This document shows, piece by piece, positions 11,841 through 25,200 of a stretch of DNA of 64,000 nt. Positions within the stretch are counted from its first letter, which is position 1, and each line of letters opens with the position of its first letter. The notes under the pieces are model-generated. The model was not told the origin of the DNA, made no database searches, and saw only the letters and a list, made by a program, of their open reading frames with translations. Made by a program: the position numbers and the translations under genes. This stretch comes from Brachypodium distachyon (lineage: Eukaryota; Streptophyta; Magnoliopsida; Poales; Poaceae), in contig NC_016132.3 of assembly GCF_000005505.3 (NCBI RefSeq), forward strand, positions 46,762,914 through 46,826,913, read 5' to 3'.

Positions 11841-12523
11841 TTATGGGCGTGCAGCGCGGATCGCTCCAACCACTAGTTCTGTTTTTTTTTTTCTCCTTGT
11901 GGTGGTGGTGGTCTGCTCTCGCTGATTAATTATATTTTTTTGTCCCGTGTTCAGGTGCTACTGCTAATGCGATGAGAAATGTGCTTCGCAGAAATGATAG
12001 TAGTAGTAAGCTGTAAAATAAGTTTTATGTTCTTTTTTTCTGCCCATTTGGTGTTGTTCATCTCGGTGAATATAATGTCTAGAGCTCGATCGTTAATTTG
12101 TTTCATCATTGTGCATTGTGTCAGCCGTAATCCTTTCAGTCTACATTTCTACACGCCACGCCTCCTCGGAGGCCCTTTCAAAACATTTGACTCTATCAAA
12201 TCTGACGTGTGTTGAGTGTTGACACGATGGAACGTGACCAAACGATGGTCTGTCAATCCATGAATCTGGTGCCGATGGATTAAGTTCTAGATATATTCTG
12301 AAAATATGGGGCAGATTGCAGTAGAACCAAATTCGGGTTTTGTCTAAAAAAACATTTGTAAAGCTGAACATCACAGCCCAATAAAATAGCCCAGATTGGG
12401 ATCGGGGCTTTGGCAATGTCATTCCAGCAATCCAGCACCAAAGTGCCCCGAGAACAGAGAGTCCCAAAGTCCCGAGTTCCTGACCAAGAGAAAAACAGAA
12501 AATCCGGCCGGAGACCCCGAGAA
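11841..12523. other. 3' UTR of the protease gene and spacer before nitrobindin
   Basis: It holds the protease 3' UTR (T-rich stretch at 11881-11892) and then the promoter and 5' UTR of the nitrobindin gene. No other gene was seen. Confidence 0.6.
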
Positions 12524-15500
12524 ATGGCAGCCGCCGGCCCACCCACGCAGCCGCCGGCACCGCACCCGTCGGTGGCGCCGCTGCTGTTCCTGCTGGGCAA
12601 GTGGCGCGGGGAAGGCGAGGGAACCTTTCCCACCATCAACCCCTTCCGCTACGGCGAGGAGATCCTCTTCTCCCACAACCCCTCCAAGGTACGGTACGCC
12701 ATACCTGGCCATTGGTGTCCCTTCGATGGCGAACTTTTTGCCTTTGGTTAGCTGATTCTGGGAACATGTCGACGTTGGTGCACCCAGCCGGTGATCTCGT
12801 ACACGCAGAAGACGTGGAAGGCGGCGTCCGGCGAGCCGATGCACGCCGAGAGTGGGTACTGGCGGCCCACACCCGACGGCTCCGTCGAGGTGGTCATCGC
12901 CCAGAGCACGGGCCTCGTCGAGGTCCAGGTGCGTTCGTACTGCCTGCCCACTGGATTATTTTAAGCATAGTTTTGCTCATGCTAGATTGAGCATCATATG
13001 CATTTTGATTCCTACTTTATCATTTGTAACTTGTAAGGTAGGCTGCCCATGCTCAGTTTGATGTCTGCATAGGGCAGTTTATTTGGTTCATATCTGAAGA
13101 TTCTGAACTGGCTACTGAACAACAACTTTTAGTTGCTTGCACAAGTAGATTTAGATATGTGAATTACCTGACCTGTTAAACTGTGCTAAGAAGACATTGA
13201 AACCGTTGTCATTACTGGTGTGGAGTTGTGGTCAATGCACATTTGTGGACCCTTTTGGGTGTGAAAGGAGTCCTATGTTTGTTAAACTTTGGTTTTAGTT
13301 TCTTCTACAACTTCGCTTCTAAAATTGCAGAAGGGTTCATATGATGCTGAAAACAAAACGGTGACGCTCCAAAGCGAACTTGTTGGCAATGCATCAAAGG
13401 TACTTCTCTCGTATTACCATCATCCATTTAGGGTGTCTATTACCACACCACAGGATGTTCAAATGGTTAACTTTGACTTGACTTGCTTCTAGTATGCTGA
13501 GACATGGCTAACTGCAAAGTTTAAGTTCAGGGTTTTCTTTTTTGCTTTCACCCTCCGAGGCAAATATAACAATTTTGCTCTTCGGGGATCAACTCTGTGC
13601 TTACACCGTGTGATCAATCTGTCCAAAAGAGGTAATCATCTTTAGTTAGTCAACGACTCAACGCTGAGTAGGACGGGATCATATTGTTCATCTGTTCAGG
13701 TTTAAACTGACAATATTTTAATCTTCTACACAGACTTATAAGTTGTGAGTAGCTAATACTGAAATTTTGCACCCAGAAATCCACATTTGAAAGGAATGAA
13801 TATAGTTGCAGATTTGCTAACTCTTAAAGCAATGCCCTACTATCCTTTACAGTCGTCTCATTTGTTTAAAGTACAGAACTATGACATTCAGATCTGCTGT
13901 GGTCGTGAATAGAAGTACCCCCTCTTCTAAATATCTACTAGTAAGTCCGCACGTGCACGCACGTCCCTCAAGTTTATGCACTATTTTGTTCTCTGATAAA
14001 GTTTATGCAATCAACAATGCCTCGTAAAATTTCAAGTACAATTAACCTGCAAGATCATATACTATATTGGTAAAAATCAAATAATCCACCATATACAGGT
14101 TAAAGTACCAATCCTTGGTCTACAGCAACACACATGTATCCACCTTGATGAACCCACTGATCACAAGCGCCTCCTTGTGTCTAATCCAGATGAATATACA
14201 CGAATTGATTCTATAAGCATGCAAAAGCTACATGTTCGAGATTGAATTCTGAGTACCATTTGTTGATAAAACAGAGAAAGAGAACAAATGGTTAGCATAA
14301 GCAAAATCTTCGTTCCCAGAAAGCTTATACGGAGTATAATAAGATGGTGCATGAAAATGCACACAATAAAGGACTTTCAGTGTCGCAAAAATCCTGTATC
14401 CATGGGAACTGAAGTTGGAACTTAGAATTGTGATGATTTTTCCAAGATAATCCATCAGGTATTGTTCTAGCAGATGCGAAATGAATCATGGAGAATGCTA
14501 AGTAGTAACTGTTAATGTATTTCATACACAGCTTAGCCCCAGCCTTCAGATACATCATGTGAGCTATCTACCATTGCACACTAAGCGTGTTATCACAACT
14601 TTCTTTCCTACCATCACTACCAACGCTTTTATTTTAACACTTAATCAAGGGTTAGCTTACTACCAAAAACCACTGTATGGCAGACTGCATAATATACATG
14701 ATTTTGTAAAAGGCAAATAACATAATCCTACTCCTAAAAAGGGGAAATCAATGAGCATTCTGCAACAATCAATTCCCTAGTTGCTGCAAAGCTAAAATCC
14801 TCATATTTTCTCTGCTCCACAATACAATAACCGTCATACTCATGCATATGATGAACTGCAGCCGCACAACTGTGTCAGACCTCGCGTTTTTTGCTGCCTC
14901 CCTGAGCTCTGCAAATCCTCCTGCAAGCACACGAATTATCCTCATCTGGCCATTGGCTTTGGTACCTCACATGGGAGAGTGCAGGCCACCGTTGACAACC
15001 ACAAAGCAATTAGCTCGCTCGGTCGCTCCCCTGTGCTTCTTCTCCCGTTCGTCCACTCTGCACGATGGAAAATGAGATCGCTCGGTGGCTGCGAACGGGA
15101 TCTGCAAACCTGGGTGTCAGGCCGGTTATTGGAAAGGAGGAGTATGACGGGGGGGATACAAGGACTCGATGGCGGGCGCAGCGCGGCTCCATGACTCCAT
15201 CCATTGGGGACCCAGGTCGGGGGCCCTACCGCGGGATCGGTCCCATCACTGCGAGCGGCGCGTGGGGAGGGGGTCTGGCGGCAGCAGGCGCGGGCGAGCA
15301 CGGCGGCGGGCCAGGCTGGCGGCGCCAAGGCAAGGCAGCGGCGGGCCTCCTTGTCCTATCAAGAGGTTGCATTGTTCGTGGACAACAATAGGAAGAGGTC
15401 ACGTGATTAGCGCGCGGAGCAGCGTTGGAGAGAGGGTCGGGAGAACAGAAGAAAGTGGGCCGTTTGATTAGCGCGTATGGATGATTCAGATTTTATTTTC

Positions 15501-16198
15501 CTGCCAAGTTGGTGCCTTTATAAGTATATAAGTAGACATTCGTTTGGGGTTGTTTTAAGTCAAACTTTGTCAACTTTGACCGACTTGTAGAAAAAACCAA
15601 AACACCAAGCTATTATCATTAGGACTACTATTAAGTATATTTTCATATTGCATTGGTTCGGTATTACATATGTTGGTATTTTTATCTATAAGATCGGTCA
15701 AAATTGACGAAGTTTGAATTAGGACAAACCCAAATGTGCAGATATTTAGAAACGGGCTTCAATTTTGTGGCAGTTTTCATTACTTCACAGCATTTCAGAC
15801 CAAATGTAAACATTCAAGTCTATCTTGAAGACACTACGATATGAAACTTCATAGGAGATGACGTCAGTGTGTTGCTAGTGTTTTGGAACTCTGCTCTATG
15901 CCCATATGGTTTGAATATTGTAGTGTCCTAATAAGGTGTCTACAACGAACCTCCTGTGCGCCTGTATAATTGGACTGTACACTAAGCGAATAACTCCAGC
16001 CATCTACAGAGCTGAAAGATACATTTGGTGTATACGTGCCATATATTATGGAAAAATAATATTGCGTAATTTTGCCAGGTAAAGCAGATCACCAGGGCCT
16101 TTAAGATGGTGGATGGGGAGCTCTCGTACGTTGTTCAGATGGCAACAATCACAAACAGTCTACAGCCACATCTGAAAGCCCTTCTCAAGAGGATTTGA
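12524..16198 (+). CDS. Nitrobindin-like heme-binding protein (DUF1794 / UPF0678)
   Basis: Four exons, 12524-12688, 12788-12928, 13331-13399 and 16079-16198, all join in phase 0 and encode 164 residues. This is the usual length of plant nitrobindin, whose Arabidopsis member is 166 residues. The family forms a ten-strand beta barrel that binds ferric heme and reacts with nitric oxide or peroxynitrite. Visible family features are FLLGKWRGEGEGTFP near the N terminus, the ESGYWRP strand, and the C-terminal SLQPHLKALLKRI. The histidine at about residue 156 matches the heme ligand known in the Arabidopsis protein (His158). The protein has no signal peptide or membrane segment, so it is probably cytosolic. 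An in-frame ATG upstream (12410) would add 38 basic residues; the start at MAAAGPP was chosen because it gives the family length. Intron 3 is 2.7 kb because of nested transposon insertions. Confidence 0.93.
13400..13917 (+). other. First part of nitrobindin intron 3
   Basis: AT-rich intron sequence with no motif seen, ending at the TA that precedes the interrupted MITE. Confidence 0.7.
13938..15536 (-). mobile_element. Non-autonomous Helitron, minus strand, in nitrobindin intron 3
   Basis: On the minus strand the element starts TCTACTTATATACTTATAA at 15536. This is a typical grass Helitron 5' end. It finishes in CTAG at 13938 with T as the next host base. A GC-rich, partly palindromic stretch (GTGCGTGCACGTGCG) lies about 7 bases before CTAG, where Helitrons carry their 3' hairpin. 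No Rep or helicase coding is present, so it is non-autonomous. It sits inside a MITE, which dates it as younger than that MITE. Its GC-rich core (about 14890-15470) looks like captured gene sequence. Confidence 0.65.
14769..14945 (-). pseudogene. Gene-like open frame inside the Helitron (possible captured fragment)
   Basis: A minus-strand frame of 58 residues opens with MRIIRVLAGGFAELREAA, continues with KNARSDTVVRLQ, and ends in TGA. The first 30 residues look protein-like (an amphipathic helix); the rest looks like intron or random sequence. The GC-rich DNA just upstream on the same strand (to about 15470) resembles a 5' UTR with a first exon. I do not recognise the source gene. A captured fragment is the simplest reading; a chance open frame is possible. 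Confidence 0.25.
15756..16078 (+). other. End of nitrobindin intron 3
   Basis: AT-rich intron DNA leading to the acceptor TTTGCCAG at 16071-16078. Nothing else was seen. Confidence 0.7.
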
Positions 16199-16801
16199 GA
16201 TATCTCCTCGAGTCCAGTGGAATCTATGTTTTGAAGAATGATATTTGAGTATTTCTTAGTAAGTTTGGTACTTAAAAGTCAAATTTGACTTAACTAGAAA
16301 TACCCTTCTTCCAAACTTACATTACGGGAACCTGCTCGTAGGAGCATGATATGTACGAAAACAAATGACATTCATTTCTGACCTGTAGTAAGAGATATTA
16401 CAGGGCTCTTAACTTGTATACATTTTCTTGGAGATGTTGCTATGTAGACAAATGCTTTAGGAAATTTTCATTCAGTGCGTCCGTGGGGTAGAGATTACAA
16501 CGCATTTGCTGTGACCCGTGTTATTGTATTATAGATGATAAATCACGAGTTAAGGTACCACAAAAACAACAGTAAGTAAAAGACCAAGTAGGTAACACAA
16601 AACGAGCACAGCATAACAGATCCACCAACGAAGGTTGCAATATCGACCAAGTACAAACTGTAGCATCATGCTTTCAAAGACCCTAAAGCAGAAACAAAAC
16701 ATACTAAAGATATCCTTGGTTAAATAGCCAAAATACAGAAACTCGATGTCTTTAACTCTACTACAAAACCCCCAGGATTTCTGAAGATACCAGCAGCGCC
16801 A
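16199..16801. other. Convergent 3' regions of nitrobindin and eL43 genes
   Basis: The two genes point at each other across about 600 bases that must hold both 3' UTRs. No separate gene, clear terminator or repeat was seen. Confidence 0.6.
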
Positions 16802-18948
<2,147 letters not shown>

Positions 18949-19040
18949 CTCGGCGGTGGGTAGCGGGAGGCGTCTGCTGCGGCGTAGACGGCGAGATGGC
19001 GGCGCGAGTGCGAGGGCTCGGGTGGGAGGCGCTAGAGCGA

Positions 19041-19126
19041 CTTTATATACCGCAGGTTAGGGTTTCGGGTGGAAGTGTGACTTGGGCTGTTGGGCTATTA
19101 GATGGGCTTACCGGACGGTTTGGGCT
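19041..19126 (-). promoter_or_regulatory. eL43 promoter: TATA box, telo-box and four site II elements
   Basis: Read on the minus strand, TATA (GTATATAAAG, 19041-19050) lies about 93 bases before the start codon. A telo-box (AAACCCTAA, 19057-19065) sits just upstream of it. Four TGGGCT site II cores follow at 19083, 19091, 19103 and 19121. The pairing of telo-box and site II elements is known to drive growth-linked expression of plant ribosomal protein genes. Here the order and spacing support both the gene call and its start. Confidence 0.85.
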
Positions 19127-19163
19127 CGGGAAAAGTGTTTTTGTTTCCTTTTTCCCTCTAAAC

Positions 19164-19196
19164 AAAGTAGCATTCGCTAAAAAAAAAAAAGTAGCA
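19164..19196 (+). repeat. Retroposition-like scar: A-run between 9-bp direct repeats
   Basis: AAAGTAGCA occurs at 19164-19172 and 19188-19196, enclosing TTCGCT plus a run of A. The shape is that of a target duplication flanking the last few bases of a polyadenylated RNA copy. Confidence 0.5.
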
Positions 19197-20339
19197 GTTC
19201 AAGAAGAACTCATCTGGCCCAGATCTTTTGTCTCGAAAAAAAATGCCAACATTCTGTACCAATGCAGGTTGATATGCGGGAAAAGTCAAAAGTCAAAAAC
19301 CTTGGATATCAAGCAAAGAGAACACAACATGGTGGTCTGCATGAAGAAGTGCGACATATCTAGTGAAACTCACGTACGGTACACAATATTATTCTAACTA
19401 GGACCAAAGGTGAAAATCCCACCGACCACTTTAACACACTTTTGCACATAACACATCCTCCCCACCATTGAGTTTAAATTGTTGGCGTGACCTCCTTTGA
19501 TCAGAAAGTTGCGTGTTTGATCCAATGGGCTACAAGAATAGTTTACAAATTTGTACGGAATGTCTTTTTTCGATGGATATGTTGCCATGAGGATGGAGAT
19601 ATTCAAGCGGACACCTGGAATGGGAAGTACGCAAACCATGTAGGGTTCTTTTAGTTGCACGACCACCACCACGTGTACAGACCATGTTTTTGGCCTGGTT
19701 AACTAAGGTCCGAATTTTCATATGGAACAACGACCGTCAAGACAATGGGTCAACTGGTAAAGACCACAAGGAAATGGAAGTGAAATTGGACTATATGGCG
19801 TAAGAATGCTCGGGCTCACAACGAGAACTGGCCCGGGTGGGTGGTGTAGAGAGATCAATCGAATGGGTCGCGACAATAGGATCGTCAGATTGGTCAGTGG
19901 ACAAATAGATGGTATGAGACTAAGAGAGCTCGAAGTAGTTATGTTTTGTTGTTGTTGTTTTTGTGCGCAAGTTGCTCTTGATAATAACATGAAACAAAAG
20001 ATTTAGGAAATGGTAGCAGGCTTTTTTTTTGTCCCCTGTTTTTTTTGGACGTGTGAAATGAAAAAGAAGAAAACGACCAATATGACACCTCGCTTTATTT
20101 TTATTCCCCCTCCACCACCTTTTTCCTTTTCTAGGCAAGTGGAGCATCACATAAAATAAAGTGCTTCTCCTTGTACGTGTCAACTAGTAACCAGTATACT
20201 AGATGTCCTTCTTAAGAAAAAGAAAAAAGAAAAAAAATAAGGCGGCCTTTACGACGGATGAGTGTGGTACTGTTGCACCTTTTCATTTCTCCTTATGTCT
20301 AGAGATAGAGAAGAAAAATATATAGTTTCTTCATTCGAT
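19197..20339. other. Intergenic, no gene recognised
   Basis: It holds AT-rich DNA with several T and A runs. Open frames are short and lack motifs. Eroded transposon sequence is likely, but no ends are visible. Confidence 0.5.
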
Positions 20340-20431
20340 ATTGAGTGAATCAAATTTACCCAAATATGAATATATATCCCTAAAACGAGTCTAGATACTT
20401 GTAGTATCTCATCACTTAATATGGGACGGAG
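20340..20431. mobile_element. Truncated Stowaway MITE
   Basis: The right end AATATGGGACGGAG is followed by TA, and the interior (GTCTAGATACTTGTAGTATC) has the typical stem. The left terminus is eroded. Confidence 0.6.
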
Positions 20432-20489
20432 TAGTACTACATATGCATGAAGGTCCGGTGCCCGTGGAGAAACACACGTCATTGCTTAC

Positions 20490-21240
20490 CTTAGCAGGCC
20501 CTAGGCTCCTACTTTGGCGCCCACGAGCCTGAGCCGGTACAAGTGTGCCCGCCAAGAAGCATCCTCAGGACTGCGCGACTGCGGTGTGACGATCGTCGTA
20601 GAGGACTGCAGGCTGGGGTGCGTCAGGCTCGCCTTTACCTTTTGACCAGCTAGCTTCCATCCCGCTCTAAGGCTATCACCATTTTGGCCAGACAGGGCCA
20701 AAAGCTTCTCTGCGCCTCGGACCGGGTACAGATCACTTTGGACAGAGCCACAAAGCAGGTGGGCAGTTTCATATTCGTTTTGTAGCGATGATGTTCTCCT
20801 GCAGCAGCATGCTCGGCGCGTGCCCTTGTCCGCCACTGTGGTGTCTTCTTGGACTATAAAAGGAGGCCATTGACTTTCACCCAAAAAAGGTTGGCATTAG
20901 AGTTAGGCTAGGCATAGAGAGCTCGAGGTAGGAGAAGGGTTGGGGTTCCGGCCGCCGGAGAAGAGCAGTGTCGACTTCTCCCTCCTCCCCGGGCTACCGT
21001 AATATAGTCTAGAACTCGCCCCTCCGGCCACTCCTTGTAATCTTTCTTGATCCATCCACCATAGTCAATACAAACTGAAAGCAAGACGTAGAGTGTTGCA
21101 CCTCCGGGTGGTCCGAATCTAAGTAAACGATCGGAGTTGAAGTCCTACCGGTGAAGTTCGGGATGCTTCTCGTGCCACTCCACTTAAACAAAAAAGGGGT
21201 GCTCGCATTTCCGGTGTCCGTGCTCGCACACACGACAGTA
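20490..21240 (+). mobile_element. LTR retrotransposon remnant (probable solo LTR)
   Basis: This GC-richer block has the inner layout of a grass LTR. A TATA box (CTATAAAAGG) sits near 20855. An R-like zone with CTTGTAATCTTTCTTGA near 21034 and the U5-like CAATACAAACTGAAAGCAAG follow. No primer-binding site follows it, and no gag, protease or polymerase coding is nearby, so it is a solo or truncated LTR. Its exact ends and target duplication could not be fixed. The open frames inside it on the minus strand are not genes. Confidence 0.6.
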
Positions 21241-22264
21241 CTATACGAGGAACAAAGATATAACTTACTGAATATAATAAATGACTAAACTTTTTTGAAA
21301 AACACGCCTATAGTAGAAACAGATTTTATTCAAATAAAGAGCAGATATTCATAGGCTTTTTTTTAGAAACAGATACTCCTCACGTTGGAGGGCTGAAAAG
21401 AGACTAAAAAGCGTAACCTCTTCTGTTCCGTCCGGCCAGCATTCTCATCCCCTGTGAGCCCAAGCACCCCCAATCATCGTGTACACCGACACTACTCCTG
21501 TTTGGTGCAGATCAGATTAGTTGTTCAAATAAAGAAAAACTCTTCGCCTTAAGTCTTACTCCGTACTAGCATGGTGTCTAGGTTTTTTGGTTGTCAGTAA
21601 CGTAAACACCAAACCAAGAGTAGTCGTTTGACATTTCCATTTTTCTTTTTCTTCAAATTTCTTAGCATTTTGCATTTTTTTGGATGCGTATTACAATCTC
21701 GTCCCGAGTGCATTGTTAGTTCGTTTTCACGTGTTAGAGACAGTCGACCACCAATCTTTGCTTGCTTCTTTCTTCTTAAACGATACGCTACGCTTTGTTT
21801 TTTTGTTATTACACTCTGGAATTTGACCGAAGTGAAATGCTATGATTAACTACTCCTGACGCCTCTCTTTTTTTTCGAAACCTGATATCTCCTTTTTTGA
21901 GTTGAAGAGAAAAAGGCAAGGCCTATAGTGAAAGGCTACAAATATTCGGCCGCATTAGGCGAAGCGGCTTTGCCTTGCTTTGTTTGCCCCCCACTAGATT
22001 TCAGGAGCCCGCTTCGGCCGCGTCGCTGCTCCGCCCCCACAACGCGCAACCCCTTCCCACCCGTCCGATCGCGCACGACCCCCCAACGTGGCCGCGCCCC
22101 CCGCCGTATAACCACACGCGGCCCCGCCCACGCCTCCTTTCCTCCTCCGGCAGCGGCGGCCGGAGCAGCCTAGGGTTCCGGCGAGCCCCTGGCCCGATTC
22201 CCCGGTCGAGCTGGAGGACACGCGTAGCACCGGCTTCTTCTGCGGCGACCTGTGGTGCGGCCTC
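21241..22264. other. Spacer, promoter and 5' UTR of the YTH gene
   Basis: It is AT-rich to about 21950 and then GC-rich, with the C-rich 5' leader typical of grass genes. The open frames at 21928-22511 are chance frames in this leader and in intron 1. Confidence 0.6.
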
Positions 22265-25200
22265 ATGGAGCCCAAAGGCGCGCCGGGACACAACCGTATC
22301 CTTCTCGCCTCCAAACCTACTATTCGCTTCCTTGTCCATCAGCCATGCACCGAGTTGTGGATCTGATGGATGTTTTTTCTTTTGTGTGTTTCCCTGCTTC
22401 TTCTATGCGTTTGTTTCATTGTTTGTTATTGGAACTTGGAAATTTGTCGTTGTTCTTAGACTGTTTTGCTATTTGAGTGCCGGTGAGTTTGGTGGTTCCG
22501 TTGCTATCTAACTCCATTGTCCCTCTTTGATCCATGACGGATACTATGTGCTCCTAGTTTTGCCTTCTCTGATCAGACTTCTGGATTTTCGTTTGGACTT
22601 TGTCTAGTTTAGTACTGCTAGTTTTATCTTTTCTGTTTCGGCGATGCGTGGGTTCTACTCAACCCAATTACTCATTTTTACAATTGTTTTTGTTTCACAA
22701 GCATTCTTTTCCTGCTTTTTGTTGCTGCAAAAGAAGCGTTGGTTTTGATCCAGCTTTATTAGGGGAAAGAAAGCGACTTTTGATCCATTCGTGCTGCGTC
22801 AGGTCACGGTTTCCAAAACTATATGGATTACGTTGCTGAATTATGGTTGAGTGTGTAGGATTTCATGAAAAGTCCGATCCATTCAATCGTTCATTGACAT
22901 AATTGAGTTTTGCCGCCCTACCATGGCAGGTGTCTGCAATTTTATATTCAGAACTGGAATTATTAGGTGCCCCTCATATGTCTGGTTTAAAAGGATGGTG
23001 AGAGCTGAGCCAACTCCCATTTATTCAGACAGCTACACCAATAATATGATGTGTGCCCTGCAAAAAAAATAAAAAATGACGTGTGCACTCAAGGATTCGG
23101 TTGCCGTATACATGTATTGGTTAGGTCTAGTGCTCCATGGTGTTTGCGAAATAGCAAAATACAGAGTTGTTAAGTAATGGTCTTCCGTGCAGCTGCGCTT
23201 AATTAACGTTGTGTTTGTGTGTATTTCTGTTGGTTTGATGAGTTCAGGAAGGCAATTATTGAACATTATTGGACTAGCTAGAGAAATGTTTATTGATCAA
23301 TCTGGCCTTGTTGGCTTATTTTGTTGCCACTCACGGACCATGGCCTTTACTAGTATATATTCTGTTTGCAAACCTTGACTTTTGTATCTTCCAGCTATAG
23401 AAGAGGCAGTAGAGAACTTAAAGATTGATGCTAGCACGAAGGCAAGCAATGGCAACTTGGTAAGATTCTCATTCCAATATACTTATAGTATACTGCCTGC
23501 TTATCTTAGCGTATGAGGAACACCTTTATTTCCTTCTTTGTTCCTTGTTTGGTTGGCTGGGCTATATCTATCGTGTCCTTGCTGATTCCTTTCCATTCCT
23601 TTCATGCCCAACCTTTGTAGCCTGCTGCAAAAGACGTAAGTTCTTCGGACGCGATATCATGTATTTCCTCGGGAGATGTAGCTAGTACTGTCAGGGAAAC
23701 TGAAATGAACCAAGGAACTTATATGGGGGACCAAGGGATGTATTACTGTGGATATTATTATCCAGGTGGGTTGATCAGTGCTATGACCTGAAATCAAATC
23801 ATACTGCCTACACGTTTTGATGGTTTGATCATTTAATAGGCTCGTTTGGAGGATGGGATGAGAATGGTTACTACGTTGGGTCCAATGGACTAGAGATGCA
23901 ACCGACTGTAAGTTATCAAATAGTGTACTTTATCAAGTATGATTTATGCCTTCTCTACAGTAGTCACAAGTGGTCCTGTCTAAAATCAAAACAGTACTGC
24001 ACTAAGTGCATCTCTGTGGTGGTATGGTGGTACTGACTAGCGTTGCACTTATTTGCTTTCATCTCCCGTTAGCCTTTCCTTTCCCATGGAAAGTGGCGAG
24101 CTTTGGTTTTTAATATCATTATTTATTCTTCCATTGGTATCATCGTGCCAAAATATCTCCCCGCACACTTTTATGGAAAAGATCTTTGTTTATTTTTTCC
24201 TTGGTTGTCATCACACCATATGCTGTCCTGAGCACATGATTACTTTATTCTAATGACTGGCATAAACAAAGCTAAGTATTGCTATCGAATTGCACATCTG
24301 TTTCCAAGCGTGGGCATTTTTAACGTTCCACACTATACAAGAATCTGTGGTCAAGCACGACTGCTTATTTATTTTGATCCAACCCTTGAATGATGGAGAG
24401 CAAATTATGAAATTACTGTTCAGAATACTCAATTTAACAGTTGACATTTGCATTGCCCCATTCTGTTTACATCCTTATCATTGGTTCCTTCGTCTCATCA
24501 ATTCCAGGGTGAACTGCTTCTTAAAGGTGCAGCTGTCGAAGCTGACATGTCGCTAGAGAACTGAGCTTATATCTGTTTTATAATCCATTTCAGGTGGTTC
24601 AAGCGGATAATGGCTCTTATTTGTGTTACTATCCGGGTTATGAAAATGGATATGCTTATGGTTCGGTCGTTCCTGGAGCCATTGCTGGCATGGATGGTCA
24701 ATATGTCAGCAAAGAGCCATATTACTCTACTGCAATTACCATGCAGGATCCTACTTCACCTGGCATGTTTGCTCAACCAGTTGCTTACGGAACTGAACTA
24801 CTCCCCGCATATACATGGGACCCTTCTTATGTTCTTCTGGATGGGGTTCAGGGACATGCTGTTGACGTGCATAAAAAAAATTACCCTGCAAGATCAAACT
24901 ACCCTTCTAGTAAGCATGCTGTTCTATCTTCTAAAGCTTCGCGCGGCACGAAGTCTGCATCGAGTGCAATCAAAGGATCGTCATCAACTGTAGACACAGT
25001 ACCAACCTCTGCCAATAACCATCCACCATCAAAGTTTGCAAACAAGGTACTTACAGATTCCTGTAAATCATAACATAGTGCTCTTGGTCATAAAGTAGGA
25101 AACATATGTTTATAGGCTTGTTTATGCTAGGCATCTGGTGCTTCCATAACAAAAGGGGATCTTCCATCTAGCAAGTTTGTGGTGCATACTAACCAAGGAA

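Larger units (their letters stand above)
13918..15755. mobile_element. Stowaway-like MITE split by a Helitron
   Basis: The left part (13918-13937) begins after TA with CCCCCTCTTCTAAATATC. The right part (15537 to about 15755) ends with GATATTTAGAAACGGG, the inverted copy. Rejoining the two parts puts the subterminal blocks TTGGGGTTG and AGTCAAACTTTGTCAA opposite their inverted partners at 15695-15735. The right end is eroded and its TA was not found. The two arms are separated by a 1599-bp insertion. Confidence 0.65.

Noticed and set aside
20501..20884. 127-residue minus-strand frame
   Set aside because: It lies inside the LTR remnant and reads non-coding LTR sequence.
21304..21400. Direct repeat AGAAACAGAT around a T-rich stretch, possible seventh retroposition scar
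   Set aside because: T-runs occur next to both repeats and the insert is about 40 bp, so the polarity rule of the other six is not met.
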